From an uncultured Veillonella sp. (lineage in GTDB: Bacteria > Bacillota > Negativicutes > Veillonellales > Veillonellaceae), in assembly GCA_915066865.1 (NCBI GenBank), contig CAJZEE010000059.1, positions 1 to 13,240 of the forward strand: a stretch of DNA of 13,240 bases. The letters are read 5' to 3'. Position numbers and translations under genes: made by a program. How positions within the stretch are numbered: position 1 is the stretch's first letter; each line of letters begins with the position of its first letter. Below the pieces are notes generated by a model. The model was not told the DNA's origin and ran no database searches. It saw nothing but the letters and a program-made list of their open reading frames with translations. Below are positions 6,174 through 13,240 of the stretch, in pieces.

Positions 6174-6672
6174 GTGTTTTACGGCGCTCCTTAAAAAAGT
6201 CTTTCATGATTTGGCTACATTCATCACCAAGGACACCAGATGCTAGTTCAGGCTCATGATTTAAACCAGGGTGAGAGAGTACATTGAAAAGAGATTCTAC
6301 AGCGCCTCCTTTGTAATCACTTGCCCCATATACAACACGGTCAATACGACTGTTGATAATGGCTCCAGCGCACATCGGACACGGCTCTATCGTAACATAC
6401 AGGGTACAATCAGTCAACCGCCAGCGCTTGAGCACATCGCATGCTTCGCGGATGACGAGCACCTCTGCATGAGCCGTTGCATCGTGATCTAATTCGCGGC
6501 GATTATGGTGGCGTGAAATGATTGTATTGTTTTGAACTAAAATGGCGCCGATAGGAATTTCTCCTAAGTCATAGGCCTTGTGAGCTTCCTCTAGGGCAAA
6601 CGCCATGAAATACTCGTCTCGAGTACGCTCATCCATATTTTTAATCTCTATAGGTGTAATGTCTTTTGTCAT
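6127..6672 (-). CDS. tadA: TadA: tRNA-specific adenosine-34 deaminase
   Basis: TadA deaminates the wobble adenosine of tRNA-Arg(ACG) to inosine, an essential step in decoding CGN arginine codons. The zinc-binding cytidine-deaminase signature is complete: H-A-E in TAHAEV and P-C-P-M-C in EPCPMCAG (H68, E70, C98 and C101 when numbered from the chosen start). The 181-residue protein starts at ATG 6672, because AAGAGG lies 7 bases before it; an ATG at 6678 sits directly against that site. The C-terminus after FFKERRKTR is unusual. The last 15 codons lie inside the tRNA-Ser gene and the TAG stop falls just after its anticodon stem. The core enzyme is complete without these residues. It is divergent from the TRIC gene, whose -35 box overlaps the tadA start. 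Confidence 0.93.
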   Translation of the reverse strand: MTKDITPIEIKNMDERTRDEYFMAFALEEAHKAYDLGEIPIGAILVQNNTIISRHHNRRELDHDATAHAEVLVIREACDVLKRWRLTDCTLYVTIEPCPMCAGAIINSRIDRVVYGASDYKGGAVESLFNVLSHPGLNHEPELASGVLGDECSQIMKDFFKERRKTRRSTQEAEGSALEMR

Positions 6673-6695
6673 TCTCATACCTCTTAATGTATAAT
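6666..6695 (+). promoter_or_regulatory. Sigma-70-type promoter for TRIC family gene
   Basis: TTGTCA (6666-6671) and TATAAT (6690-6695) are separated by 18 bp. Transcription would start near 6702, leaving a leader of about 54 bases before the ATG at 6756. The -35 overlaps the first codon of tadA on the other strand, so the two divergent units may interfere. Confidence 0.6.
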
Positions 6696-6755
6696 ATCTT
6701 ACATAAAGTCTATCATAGTGTACGCAGTTATGCGAATAGATTGTGTGAGGGTATT

Positions 6756-7382
6756 ATGGATATTATTTGGTATATATTTGATATGATTGGCACTATTGCT
6801 TTTGCTATCTCCGGAGCACTTGTTGGGGTGGCGCGGAGAATGGATATATTTGGTATGGTTGTATTGGCACTGGCCACGGCAATCGGTGGTGGTATTGTAC
6901 GGGATGTTCTCTTGGGGTATTTTCCACCGAACTCATTACGCAATATAGTATATGTAACAGTGGTTATTTCCGTAACAATTATCGTATTTATTATGTATAA
7001 CAGCCGTTATCGCAAGCATGCTATGGGCCCTCGTAGTCGAGCAAGCTATTTATTGGCCGATGCAGTCGGGTTGGCATCTTTTACAGTAACTGGGGCATCT
7101 GCAGGATTTAAACTATATCCAGAGTTGCCAATTTTCATTGTTTTATTAGGAACTATTACTGCTGTTGGTGGCGGCATTATCCGAGATATGCTGGCTCAAC
7201 GGATTCCCTCTGTTTTGAAAGAAGACGTGTACGCTCTGCCTAGTGTTATTGGGGGTATCGTTTATTACTTAATGGTTATTTCTAATTGGGTTGGAGAGGC
7301 TGTATATGGTGCTTTTACTGTTGTACTAGTTATCCGTCTACTAGCTATTAAATATAATTGGAGCTTACCCAAAGTGCGCTAA
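6756..7382 (+). CDS. TRIC cation channel family membrane protein (UPF0126, YadS/YicG-like)
   Basis: This 208-residue membrane protein has about seven hydrophobic segments. It shows the internal duplication typical of UPF0126: DMIGTIAFAISGALVG with GGGIVRD (44-50), and a second unit with TGASAG and GGGIIRD (138-144). Glycine-rich kinks and the paired Arg-Asp are the family's conserved pore region. Prokaryotic TRIC homologues are trimeric channels for monovalent cations, but the physiological role in bacteria is not firmly known, and some relatives are proposed to transport other small solutes. The ATG at 6756 is preceded by GTGAGG; an in-frame TTG at 6666 would put the promoter inside the coding region and adds a non-homologous extension. 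It appears monocistronic. Confidence 0.85.
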   Translation: MDIIWYIFDMIGTIAFAISGALVGVARRMDIFGMVVLALATAIGGGIVRDVLLGYFPPNSLRNIVYVTVVISVTIIVFIMYNSRYRKHAMGPRSRASYLLADAVGLASFTVTGASAGFKLYPELPIFIVLLGTITAVGGGIIRDMLAQRIPSVLKEDVYALPSVIGGIVYYLMVISNWVGEAVYGAFTVVLVIRLLAIKYNWSLPKVR

Positions 7383-7489
7383 AGCTAAAGGCGCTACATT
7401 TGAGAAATAACAAGTAAATGATATAATTATACCGTTAAGTATTTCATAAAAGTGTCAGAAAAAAAGAGTATTATATAAGAGTTAATTTT

Positions 7490-7523
7490 CGAGTCGAGAG
7501 TACTCGTGTACACAGAAGGAGAT
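7490..7523 (+). promoter_or_regulatory. Leader hairpin and ribosome binding site of DUF4127 gene
   Basis: CGAGT (7490-7494) pairs with ACTCG (7502-7506) around a 7-base loop, followed by the palindrome GTGTACAC and then AAGGAGA just upstream of the ATG at 7531. An AT-rich TATTATATAAG lies at 7469-7479 as a possible -10, with no convincing -35. The hairpin is short and its role is open. Confidence 0.3.
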
Positions 7524-7530
7524 TTGCTTT

Positions 7531-9327
7531 ATGACAAATAAATGGTTGAAAGTAGCATTAATGGTTACAGCCATTGCTACAGGTACATCCATCAATATTG
7601 ATGCAGAAACCGTATTATATGTACCTCAAGATGATCGCCCTGTAAGCTTGCAATATACAGTTGACACAGCTCGTGAGGCGGGTATGACTGTGTTGACACC
7701 ACCTCAACACTTGATTTCTGGTAAGACATACCAAGGTCAAGCTGATCAAATTATGGCTTGGGTAGAGCAAAATGCAGGTCGTGCTGATGTTATGGTATTA
7801 AGTACAGATACTCTTATTTATGGAGGTCTTGTAGATTCTCGCAAACATAATATTCCGCTTAGCACATTGCAAAATCGCTTGAAACGTATTGAAGGTTTAA
7901 AAGCGCGTAATAAAAATGTACGCATCTATGGTTTTGGTACGGTAATGCGTTCTCCGCGTGCGAGTGGTGGCGGTACTGAACCGGCTTATTATGCGGAATA
8001 TGGTCCAACTATCTTCCAAATCGCTGCATTACAAGATAAATTGGATTCTGGCTCCTTAACACAAGAAGAAACTCAAAAAATGATGAGCCTACAAGCCTCC
8101 GTTCCTGTGGAATACTTGCAAGACTGGTTTGACCGCCGTCAAAAAAATATGAAAATCAACAAAGAGTTGATTGATGAAACTCGCAGTGGTGTATTCGACT
8201 ACTTTGCATTAGGTCATGATGATACATCTCAATTATCTCAATCCGCACTAGAAGGTCGTTACCTCAACAAATATTCCAAGGATATTTCTGTTGAAAAATA
8301 TGGTAGCTTCCCTGGTGCTGACCAACTCGGTCTCTTGTTGATGGCGCGTTCCCGTACCGATATGAGCACAGAAAAACCAACATTCTCCGTAATCTATCCA
8401 CTCGGTGGTGGCGGTAAAACATTGCCAGGTTACGAAGACCAAACTATCGATAAAACAATTGCACAACACGTTGAGGCTGTAGGTGGCACGATGGTGACAC
8501 AAGGCAAACCAACTGTATTATTGGCTATTAATACACCTCTTACTACGAGCACAGGTGAATCTGAAAACTTCGAAAACTTCCCAATGATTTCCAACTCTAC
8601 AAATGCTTTCGTAGATCGTATTCAACAAGCTGTTGATTCTGGTGTGAATGTAAGCGTTGCAGATATTGCTTTCAATAATGGTGCAGACAATACGTTAGTA
8701 TCCGCTATGTATAAACGAGATCTGTTGTACAAAATCGGTGCGTATAATGGTTGGAATACAGCAAGTAACACAGTAGGTTACGCTATTGCTCAAGGAGTAT
8801 TGCTTAAATCTATGAGCCCAGAAGGTCATCGTGATATGTTGACGCAACAATATTTGGATAATTGGGCATATCAAGCAAATATCCGTAAAGATATTTATCG
8901 TATGCAAGATTCTATTAGAACAGATAATGTTCGTTACTCTGGTGAATTAAATGAACGTCTTGAAAGTTACTTAGGTGAACGCATTCAAGATTTCGCTGAA
9001 AAATACCTTAAAATCAATCCTCGTACAGTAAAAGCTACATTCCCATGGGGGCGTCTATTTGAAACGGATATCACTGTTTATGATAAACCAGTGGTACCTC
9101 TTGAAAAAGAATTGCGCTTGAAACGAGAAGCTGAAGCAAAAGCTAAGGCTAAGGCAGAAGCGGCAGCTAAAGCAAATGGTCAGGCTGTACCAGCACAACC
9201 TGCTCAACCTGAAAAAGCTGCAGAGCCTCAAGAAGCTGCACCTGAATCTCCTGTAGTTAAACAACCAGCTACAGAGTCTCAAGGCCCACGTGTCGTACCG
9301 ACACCTGCCGCTGCACCTGGTCAATAA
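7531..9327 (+). CDS. Exported DUF4127 family protein with Ala/Pro/Lys-rich tail
   Basis: This 598-residue protein is recognisable as DUF4127, an uncharacterised family common in Firmicutes. A signal peptide spans about 1-25 (MTNKWLKVALMVTAIA, cleavage near D-A|E-T). The family core starts directly after it with YVPQDDRPVS (30-39) and continues with STDTLIYGGLVDSR (91-104), FALGHDDTSQ (225-234) and GADQLGLLLMAR (262-273). The conserved Asp/Arg/His clusters suggest an active site, but no reaction is known. After about residue 525 comes a 70-residue low-complexity tail, first charged (KREAEAKAKAKAEAAAKA), then Pro/Ala/Gln-rich; it is probably disordered and may contact the cell wall or outer envelope. 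The ribosome binding site AAGGAGA precedes the ATG. An acyltransferase follows after 16 bp, suggesting an envelope-related operon. Confidence 0.85.
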   Translation: MTNKWLKVALMVTAIATGTSINIDAETVLYVPQDDRPVSLQYTVDTAREAGMTVLTPPQHLISGKTYQGQADQIMAWVEQNAGRADVMVLSTDTLIYGGLVDSRKHNIPLSTLQNRLKRIEGLKARNKNVRIYGFGTVMRSPRASGGGTEPAYYAEYGPTIFQIAALQDKLDSGSLTQEETQKMMSLQASVPVEYLQDWFDRRQKNMKINKELIDETRSGVFDYFALGHDDTSQLSQSALEGRYLNKYSKDISVEKYGSFPGADQLGLLLMARSRTDMSTEKPTFSVIYPLGGGGKTLPGYEDQTIDKTIAQHVEAVGGTMVTQGKPTVLLAINTPLTTSTGESENFENFPMISNSTNAFVDRIQQAVDSGVNVSVADIAFNNGADNTLVSAMYKRDLLYKIGAYNGWNTASNTVGYAIAQGVLLKSMSPEGHRDMLTQQYLDNWAYQANIRKDIYRMQDSIRTDNVRYSGELNERLESYLGERIQDFAEKYLKINPRTVKATFPWGRLFETDITVYDKPVVPLEKELRLKREAEAKAKAKAEAAAKANGQAVPAQPAQPEKAAEPQEAAPESPVVKQPATESQGPRVVPTPAAAPGQ

Positions 9328-9343
9328 TGAATAGGGAATGGCT

Positions 9344-10459
9344 ATGAAAAAAGCATTTTTACCGGAAATTACTTATATGCGAGGTCTCTGTATGCTCGGT
9401 GTTATCGGCATTCACGTAGGATCTTACGCATTGCAAAATCCTTTTGTAAATTTAGAACTCATCAGCGTGTTAGAAATTCTCTCTCGCTTTGGAGTGCCTG
9501 CGTTTTTTTTCCTCTCTGCATTTGGTTTGTTTTATCATACCTCGGTAGAGGGACCATTCTCATATAAGGAATTTATGCACCGCCGCATTCAGGTGGTGCT
9601 ATTTCCATATATTACGTGGTCCATCTTTTACTTGCTCTATACGGGATTGACGGCGCACAACCTCGGCAATTTACGTCCGGGTCCATTGGCGATAAATCTA
9701 CTCTTTGGTACCTCTATGTATCATTTGTATTTTATGGTTATTTTGCTATGGTTCTACGTGATGATGCCGTTATGGCGGGCAATGGTGAAAGTCATCCTCA
9801 AGCGACCTGTGTTCTGGATGGTGCTATTATTTGTTGTCCAAGTCGCTATTGATTATGTATCATCGTATATGCTTGGCCGTTGGGTAATGGAAAATCTAAG
9901 TAATCAGCCGATTCTTAAATATCTTTTCGATATGCGACTCAACTATTGGGTAATTCATTATGTGTGGATTTTCCTTTTAGGTGCTGTATGTGCTGAACGA
10001 TATGAAACGGTCTGTGAATACATGTGGCGCTATCGTTATCTTTTAGGTGCTAGTGCGGTAGGATCTGTATTATTGATGCTTGGATCCTATTACTATGTCA
10101 TGGACGTATGGAATTATACGGTGCTAGAAGCAATTTATACGGTACATCAAATGAGTCCGATGGGTGTTCTTTACACTGGTTTGGGAACGATGTTTAGTTT
10201 ATTCCTATTCCAAACACTACCTATGAATGTGACTATGGAATCCATTTGGTCTGAGATAGGGGATAAGTCCTATGGTATTTATTTAACACATCCGTTCTGG
10301 CTGTTAATCATATCTGCTGTGATGGCTAAATACAATCTCTTGTACACGGTGGTCAATGTTCTCGTTATGTATGCCATGGCATTGGCATTATCCTATTTGA
10401 CTACGGTAGGTTTCAATTACTTACCTAAGTCTATTCGTAAATTTGTACTGGGGCACTAG
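9344..10459 (+). CDS. Acyltransferase 3 family membrane protein
   Basis: This 371-residue polytopic membrane protein belongs to the acyltransferase 3 family, which moves acyl (often acetyl) groups to sugars or other envelope molecules. About ten membrane segments are visible. The N-terminal EITYMRGLCMLGVIGIHVGS carries the conserved R14 and H24 of the family. A second family-like motif, GDKSYGIYLTHP (306-317), lies near the C-terminus. The ATG at 9344 is preferred because AGGGA (9333-9337) is correctly spaced from it, whereas the ATG at 9338 touches that site. It lies 16 bp after the DUF4127 gene with no terminator between, so they should be co-transcribed. The acceptor is unknown; peptidoglycan, lipopolysaccharide or a polysaccharide are all possible. 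Confidence 0.85.
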   Translation: MKKAFLPEITYMRGLCMLGVIGIHVGSYALQNPFVNLELISVLEILSRFGVPAFFFLSAFGLFYHTSVEGPFSYKEFMHRRIQVVLFPYITWSIFYLLYTGLTAHNLGNLRPGPLAINLLFGTSMYHLYFMVILLWFYVMMPLWRAMVKVILKRPVFWMVLLFVVQVAIDYVSSYMLGRWVMENLSNQPILKYLFDMRLNYWVIHYVWIFLLGAVCAERYETVCEYMWRYRYLLGASAVGSVLLMLGSYYYVMDVWNYTVLEAIYTVHQMSPMGVLYTGLGTMFSLFLFQTLPMNVTMESIWSEIGDKSYGIYLTHPFWLLIISAVMAKYNLLYTVVNVLVMYAMALALSYLTTVGFNYLPKSIRKFVLGH

Positions 10460-10578
10460 TATAATCAGAAAGCTTTTGTTGTATAGAGAGTCCTAATTGG
10501 TATTAGTACTTTCGTATCGGCTATAGTACTAACTAGCTCTGTGGTGCTGATTTAGTATTAAAATAATATATGCAATAC
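10460..10578. other. Non-coding gap after acyltransferase gene
   Basis: No plausible gene is seen. The stretch holds an exact 8-bp inverted repeat, TTAGTACT (10503-10510) and AGTACTAA (10525-10532), separated by 14 bases, plus a related TTAGTATTA further on. It forms the 3' untranslated part between the acyltransferase stop and its terminator. Confidence 0.4.
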
Positions 10579-10624
10579 ATCCGCTAGGATATAGTTTTTA
10601 ACTATGGTATCCTAGCGGATTTTT
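10579..10624 (+). terminator. Rho-independent terminator of DUF4127-acyltransferase operon
   Basis: A perfect 13-bp stem (10579-10591 with 10608-10620) is extended by a 4-bp inner helix (10592-10595 with 10601-10604, three bases bulged on the right arm). It ends in a TTTTT run at 10620-10624. It stands about 120 bases after the acyltransferase stop codon and separates that operon from the aminotransferase-metNI cluster. Confidence 0.88.
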
Positions 10625-10642
10625 GTATATCTAATTAATATC

Positions 10643-10688
10643 TTTCACAAAGTAAAGTGTGAAAATTTGAAAGTAATTGTGTTATAAT
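10643..10688 (+). promoter_or_regulatory. Extended -10 promoter with upstream operator-like inverted repeat
   Basis: TGTTATAAT at 10680-10688 is an extended -10 element, which would start transcription near 10695 about 49 bases before the aminotransferase ATG. No good -35 is present at 17 bp. Instead, TTTCACA (10643-10649) and TGTGAAA (10658-10664) form a perfect 7-bp inverted repeat with an 8-base spacer near -31 to -52. This could be the site of an activator or repressor. The leader is too short for a SAM riboswitch or T-box. Confidence 0.5.
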
Positions 10689-10743
10689 AAGTCCATGATG
10701 ATTACCACTTGATAGAGTAACGAAAAGAAAAAGAGGTGCTCCT

Positions 10744-11601
10744 ATGCAAGAATTAACATATTTTAACGGTGAATTCGTTGAACCAGGTGCCAAAGTTATC
10801 AGTATTGATGACCGTGGCTATTTGTTTGGTGACTCTGTATATGAAGTTGTTCGCGTCGTAAAAGGCCGTTGCTTCGCTTTGTCTTACCACCAAGATCGTT
10901 TGTATCGCTCTATGCGTGAAATGGATATCCCTGTAAAAATGACCCCTGATGATTTGACAGAATTGCACGAAATTTTGATCGAGCAAAGTGAAATTAAAGA
11001 GGGCTATATTTATTTACAAATCTCTCGTGGTGTAGCACCACGTCACCATGCTTATGATCGCTCCAAATTAGAACCACAAATGCTTATGTCTATCCGTACC
11101 TTGGATTTAGATGAAGTCAATAAATTGGGTGAAGGTGTAAAAGCGATAGCTTTACCTGATGAACGTTGGAATCATGTAGATATTAAGACTACAAATTTGA
11201 TCCCGAATATCTTGGCACAAACAAAAGCAGAAAAGAAATTTGCTTATACAGCAATCTTGTTCCGTGATGGCATTTGTACAGAAGGCGCCACATCTAATGT
11301 GTTTGCTGTTAAGGATGGTATCTTGTACACGCATCCAGCAGATAATCATATCTTAAAAGGTATTACGCGCCAAATGATCTTAACGCGTGTAGCACCATCT
11401 TTAGGTATTACCATTATTGAGAAAGAATTCGATCGTAATTTTGTAGATGATGCGGATGAATTATTCTTTACCGATACAATTGGTGGTGTCATCCCAATTA
11501 CTAAGCTAGACAGAAATTTAGTATCTGGTGGTAAACCAGGTGCCATTACACTTCGTCTACGCGAAGCACTAGAAAAATTGATGGAAGAAGGGCTACCTTG
11601 A
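10744..11601 (+). CDS. dat: D-amino acid aminotransferase (class IV PLP enzyme, Dat-like)
   Basis: This 285-residue fold-type IV aminotransferase interconverts D-alanine and D-glutamate with their keto acids. It resembles the Bacillus D-amino acid transaminase throughout. The N-terminus has DDRGYLFGDSVYEVV, K148 in D-I-K-T-T-N binds PLP, and E180 in TEGATSNVF matches the cofactor-ring Glu. The pair R100/H102 in SRGVAPRHHAYD, with Y33, matches the Arg98/His100/Tyr31 set that holds the substrate carboxylate in the D-specific enzyme. This favours D-specificity over a branched-chain or aminodeoxychorismate-lyase relative. Length is normal. An AGAGGTG site precedes the ATG. metN begins 55 bases downstream with no terminator between, so a shared transcript is likely. 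Confidence 0.88.
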   Translation: MQELTYFNGEFVEPGAKVISIDDRGYLFGDSVYEVVRVVKGRCFALSYHQDRLYRSMREMDIPVKMTPDDLTELHEILIEQSEIKEGYIYLQISRGVAPRHHAYDRSKLEPQMLMSIRTLDLDEVNKLGEGVKAIALPDERWNHVDIKTTNLIPNILAQTKAEKKFAYTAILFRDGICTEGATSNVFAVKDGILYTHPADNHILKGITRQMILTRVAPSLGITIIEKEFDRNFVDDADELFFTDTIGGVIPITKLDRNLVSGGKPGAITLRLREALEKLMEEGLP

Positions 11602-11656
11602 TAGATAAGTTGCTTTCATCAAATGATACACATTTACCTTAAGAAAGGAAATTATT

Positions 11657-12703
11657 TTGATACAATTAGAACACATTAGTAAAGTCTATGAAGGTGCTAA
11701 TCGTGTGGAAGCGTTGAAAGATATTAGCCTAAATGTGAAAGAAGGCGAAATCTTTGGCATTATTGGCCAATCCGGTGCCGGTAAATCCACCTTGATTCGT
11801 TGCATCAATATGCTCGAAGCACCTACATCTGGCTCTGTTATCGTAAATGGTACAGATTTAACCACACTTAGCAAATCCGCTTTGCGTAAAGCACGCAAAA
11901 ATATTGGTATGATTTTCCAACATTTTAACCTCTTGTCCTCTCGCACAGTGTATGACAATGTAGCATTTCCGTTGGAATTACAAGGAATGAGCAAGGCTGA
12001 AATCAAGGAGCGCATCGAGCCGATCCTTGATATCGTAGGTCTTACAGAGCGTATGAATAACTATCCATCTCAATTATCTGGTGGTCAAAAGCAACGTGTT
12101 GGTATAGCTCGTGCGTTGGCGTCTAATCCAAAGGTTCTCCTTTGTGACGAAGCTACATCTGCCCTTGATCCTCAGACAACAGATTCTATTTTGAAATTGT
12201 TGAAAGATATCAACGAAAAGATGGGGCTCACTATTGTGCTCATTACACATGAGATGCACGTTATCCGTGAAATCTGTGATCGCGTGGCAGTTATTGAAGG
12301 CGGTGTAATACTCGAAGAAGGTAGCACGGTTGAAGTATTCACACATCCTCGCGAAAATACGACAAAAGAGTTTATTAGCTCTGTAGTGAGTGATAACTTA
12401 CCTCCAGAAGCATTGGAACATCTAGAGTTGCATGATCAATGGATTGCAGGAACCGCGCCATTAGTTCGCCTCAAATTTACAGGACAAGCAACAGATGAGC
12501 CTGTAGTAGCAGGTCTCGTAAGACGCTTTAATTTAGATGTAAGCATCCTTTTTGGCGGAATTGATTACATCCAAAATACGAGCGTTGGTCGCCTCATCGT
12601 TATCTTGAATGGTGACCCAGAAAATGCACAAGAAGGTTTGGACTACATCAAAACTTTACCAATTGAAAGCGAGGTGATCGGTTATGTCAGAGCAAATCAT
12701 TAA
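11657..12703 (+). CDS. metN: MetN: methionine ABC transporter ATPase
   Basis: MetN is the cytoplasmic ATPase of the MetNIQ importer for L- and D-methionine. All ABC motifs are present: Walker A GQSGAGKST (37-45), Q-loop Q88, signature LSGGQ (140-144), Walker B VLLCDE (160-165) and switch H198. The C-terminal NIL domain (about 260-340), which binds methionine and inhibits transport in characterised MetNI, is complete. The start is TTG at 11657: it gives the canonical MIQLEHISKVY N-terminus and follows AAAGGAA at good spacing, and no ATG is near. The 3' end overlaps metI by 20 bases, indicating translational coupling. No SAM riboswitch fits in the 55-base gap upstream. Confidence 0.95.
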   Translation: MIQLEHISKVYEGANRVEALKDISLNVKEGEIFGIIGQSGAGKSTLIRCINMLEAPTSGSVIVNGTDLTTLSKSALRKARKNIGMIFQHFNLLSSRTVYDNVAFPLELQGMSKAEIKERIEPILDIVGLTERMNNYPSQLSGGQKQRVGIARALASNPKVLLCDEATSALDPQTTDSILKLLKDINEKMGLTIVLITHEMHVIREICDRVAVIEGGVILEEGSTVEVFTHPRENTTKEFISSVVSDNLPPEALEHLELHDQWIAGTAPLVRLKFTGQATDEPVVAGLVRRFNLDVSILFGGIDYIQNTSVGRLIVILNGDPENAQEGLDYIKTLPIESEVIGYVRANH

Positions 12704-13240
12704 TCTACTCATAACTGGCACCCTTGATACATTGCAAATGACGATAATTTCTACGGTAATGGCAATGTTATTAGGTATTCCTCTTGGTGTCGTTTTGGTT
12801 GTTACTTCTAAAGGTCATATCTTGGAAAACGTAGCACTAAATAAAGTGTTAGGTGCAATTGTGAATGCCACTCGTTCCGTACCTTTTATCATCTTGATGG
12901 TTGCCATCATTCCATTCACTCGCATGGTGGTAGGTACATCCATCGGTACAACTGCAGCATGTGTACCATTGACAATTGCGGCGATTCCATTCTTGGCGCG
13001 CCTTGTAGAAACGTCTATTAAGGATATTAATTTTGGTGTTATCGAGGCAGCTCAATCCATGGGGGCAAGCCCATTACAAATCATTTGGAAAGTATTATTA
13101 CCAGAAGCATTGCCAACAATTATTGACAATGTGACGGTGCTTATCGTTAACCTCATCGGTTACTCTGCGATGGCAGGTGCTATTGGCGGTGGTGGCCTCG
13201 GGGATATTGCAATCCGATATGGTTACCAACGTTTTCAAGC
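12684..13240 (+). CDS. metI: MetI: methionine ABC transporter permease (3' end beyond window)
   Basis: This is the membrane permease of the MetNIQ importer. The ATG at 12684 lies inside the end of metN and is preceded by GAGGTG (12671-12676). The reading frame stays open to the window end, giving 185 residues of an expected 215-220. It has the BPD_transp_1 fold: TLDTLQMTIIST near the N-terminus, about five hydrophobic segments, and the EAA coupling loop E121-A-A-Q-S-M-G-A-S-P to P140 that contacts MetN. The AGAIGGGGLGDIAIRYGYQR stretch near the end is typical of MetI. The binding protein MetQ is presumably downstream but is not in the window. Confidence 0.95.
   Translation, partial: MSEQIINLLITGTLDTLQMTIISTVMAMLLGIPLGVVLVVTSKGHILENVALNKVLGAIVNATRSVPFIILMVAIIPFTRMVVGTSIGTTAACVPLTIAAIPFLARLVETSIKDINFGVIEAAQSMGASPLQIIWKVLLPEALPTIIDNVTVLIVNLIGYSAMAGAIGGGGLGDIAIRYGYQRFQ

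Noticed and set aside
6666..6755. Longer TTG start of the TRIC family protein at 6666
   Set aside because: The extension covers the promoter region and part of divergent tadA. The family N-terminus begins at the ATG at 6756, which has its own ribosome binding site.
7376..7400. GCGC-based inverted repeat after the TRIC gene as a terminator
   Set aside because: Only four base pairs plus weak extensions can form and no T run follows, so it does not qualify.
9055..9324. Minus-strand frame rich in Cys, Phe, Ser and Arg opposite the DUF4127 tail
   Set aside because: It is the antisense of the Ala/Lys/Pro-rich repeat codons. It has no ribosome binding site and no recognisable protein features.
11602..11656. 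SAM riboswitch or T-box before metN
   Set aside because: The gap is only 55 bases and shows no T-box sequence or S-box helices. The leader of the upstream aminotransferase gene is also too short.
12849..13055. Minus-strand 68-codon frame opposite metI
   Set aside because: Its composition is that of a shadow of the metI membrane segments, and metI is clearly the real gene there.

Overview
The window looks like chromosomal DNA from a low-GC Negativicutes bacterium, most probably Veillonella or a close relative. This is inferred from the AT-rich composition, the strong AGGAG-type ribosome binding sites, and the gene set: MenA, a DUF4127 protein, a CyuA-type cysteine desulfidase and a Dat/MetNI cluster. 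No search was run, so the genus is a judgement. No phage, transposon or CRISPR array is visible, and the genes look like ordinary core and secondary metabolism. Bases 1-31 are not genomic: they match the Illumina read-2 adapter with two mismatches, so the window starts at a contaminated contig end.

Left part (41-2971). A strong hairpin is followed by menA on the minus strand (membrane prenyltransferase of menaquinone synthesis). An AT-rich, repeat-rich divergent promoter region separates it from two tandem, distantly paralogous secreted proteins of unknown function on the plus strand.

Middle part (3104-7382). ridA and a cyuA-like L-cysteine desulfidase are one base apart, which pairs an enzyme that releases 2-aminoacrylate with the enzyme that clears it. 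A nested bidirectional terminator separates them from an Fsr-like MFS transporter on the minus strand. Upstream of the transporter, on the same strand, lie tRNA-Ser(CGA) and tadA. The 3' end of the tadA reading frame runs 47 bases into the tRNA gene, and a clean terminator sits between the tRNA and the MFS gene. A TRIC/UPF0126 membrane protein is divergent from tadA.

Right part (7531-13240). An exported DUF4127 protein with an Ala/Pro/Lys-rich tail is followed at 16 bp by a membrane acyltransferase 3 protein, then a strong terminator. The last cluster is a D-amino acid aminotransferase, metN (TTG start) and metI (cut off by the window end). MetNI systems import L- and D-methionine, so the aminotransferase may act on imported D-amino acids.

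The most unusual arrangement is the tadA/tRNA-Ser overlap. 5' maturation of the tRNA from a shared transcript would remove the tadA stop codon.
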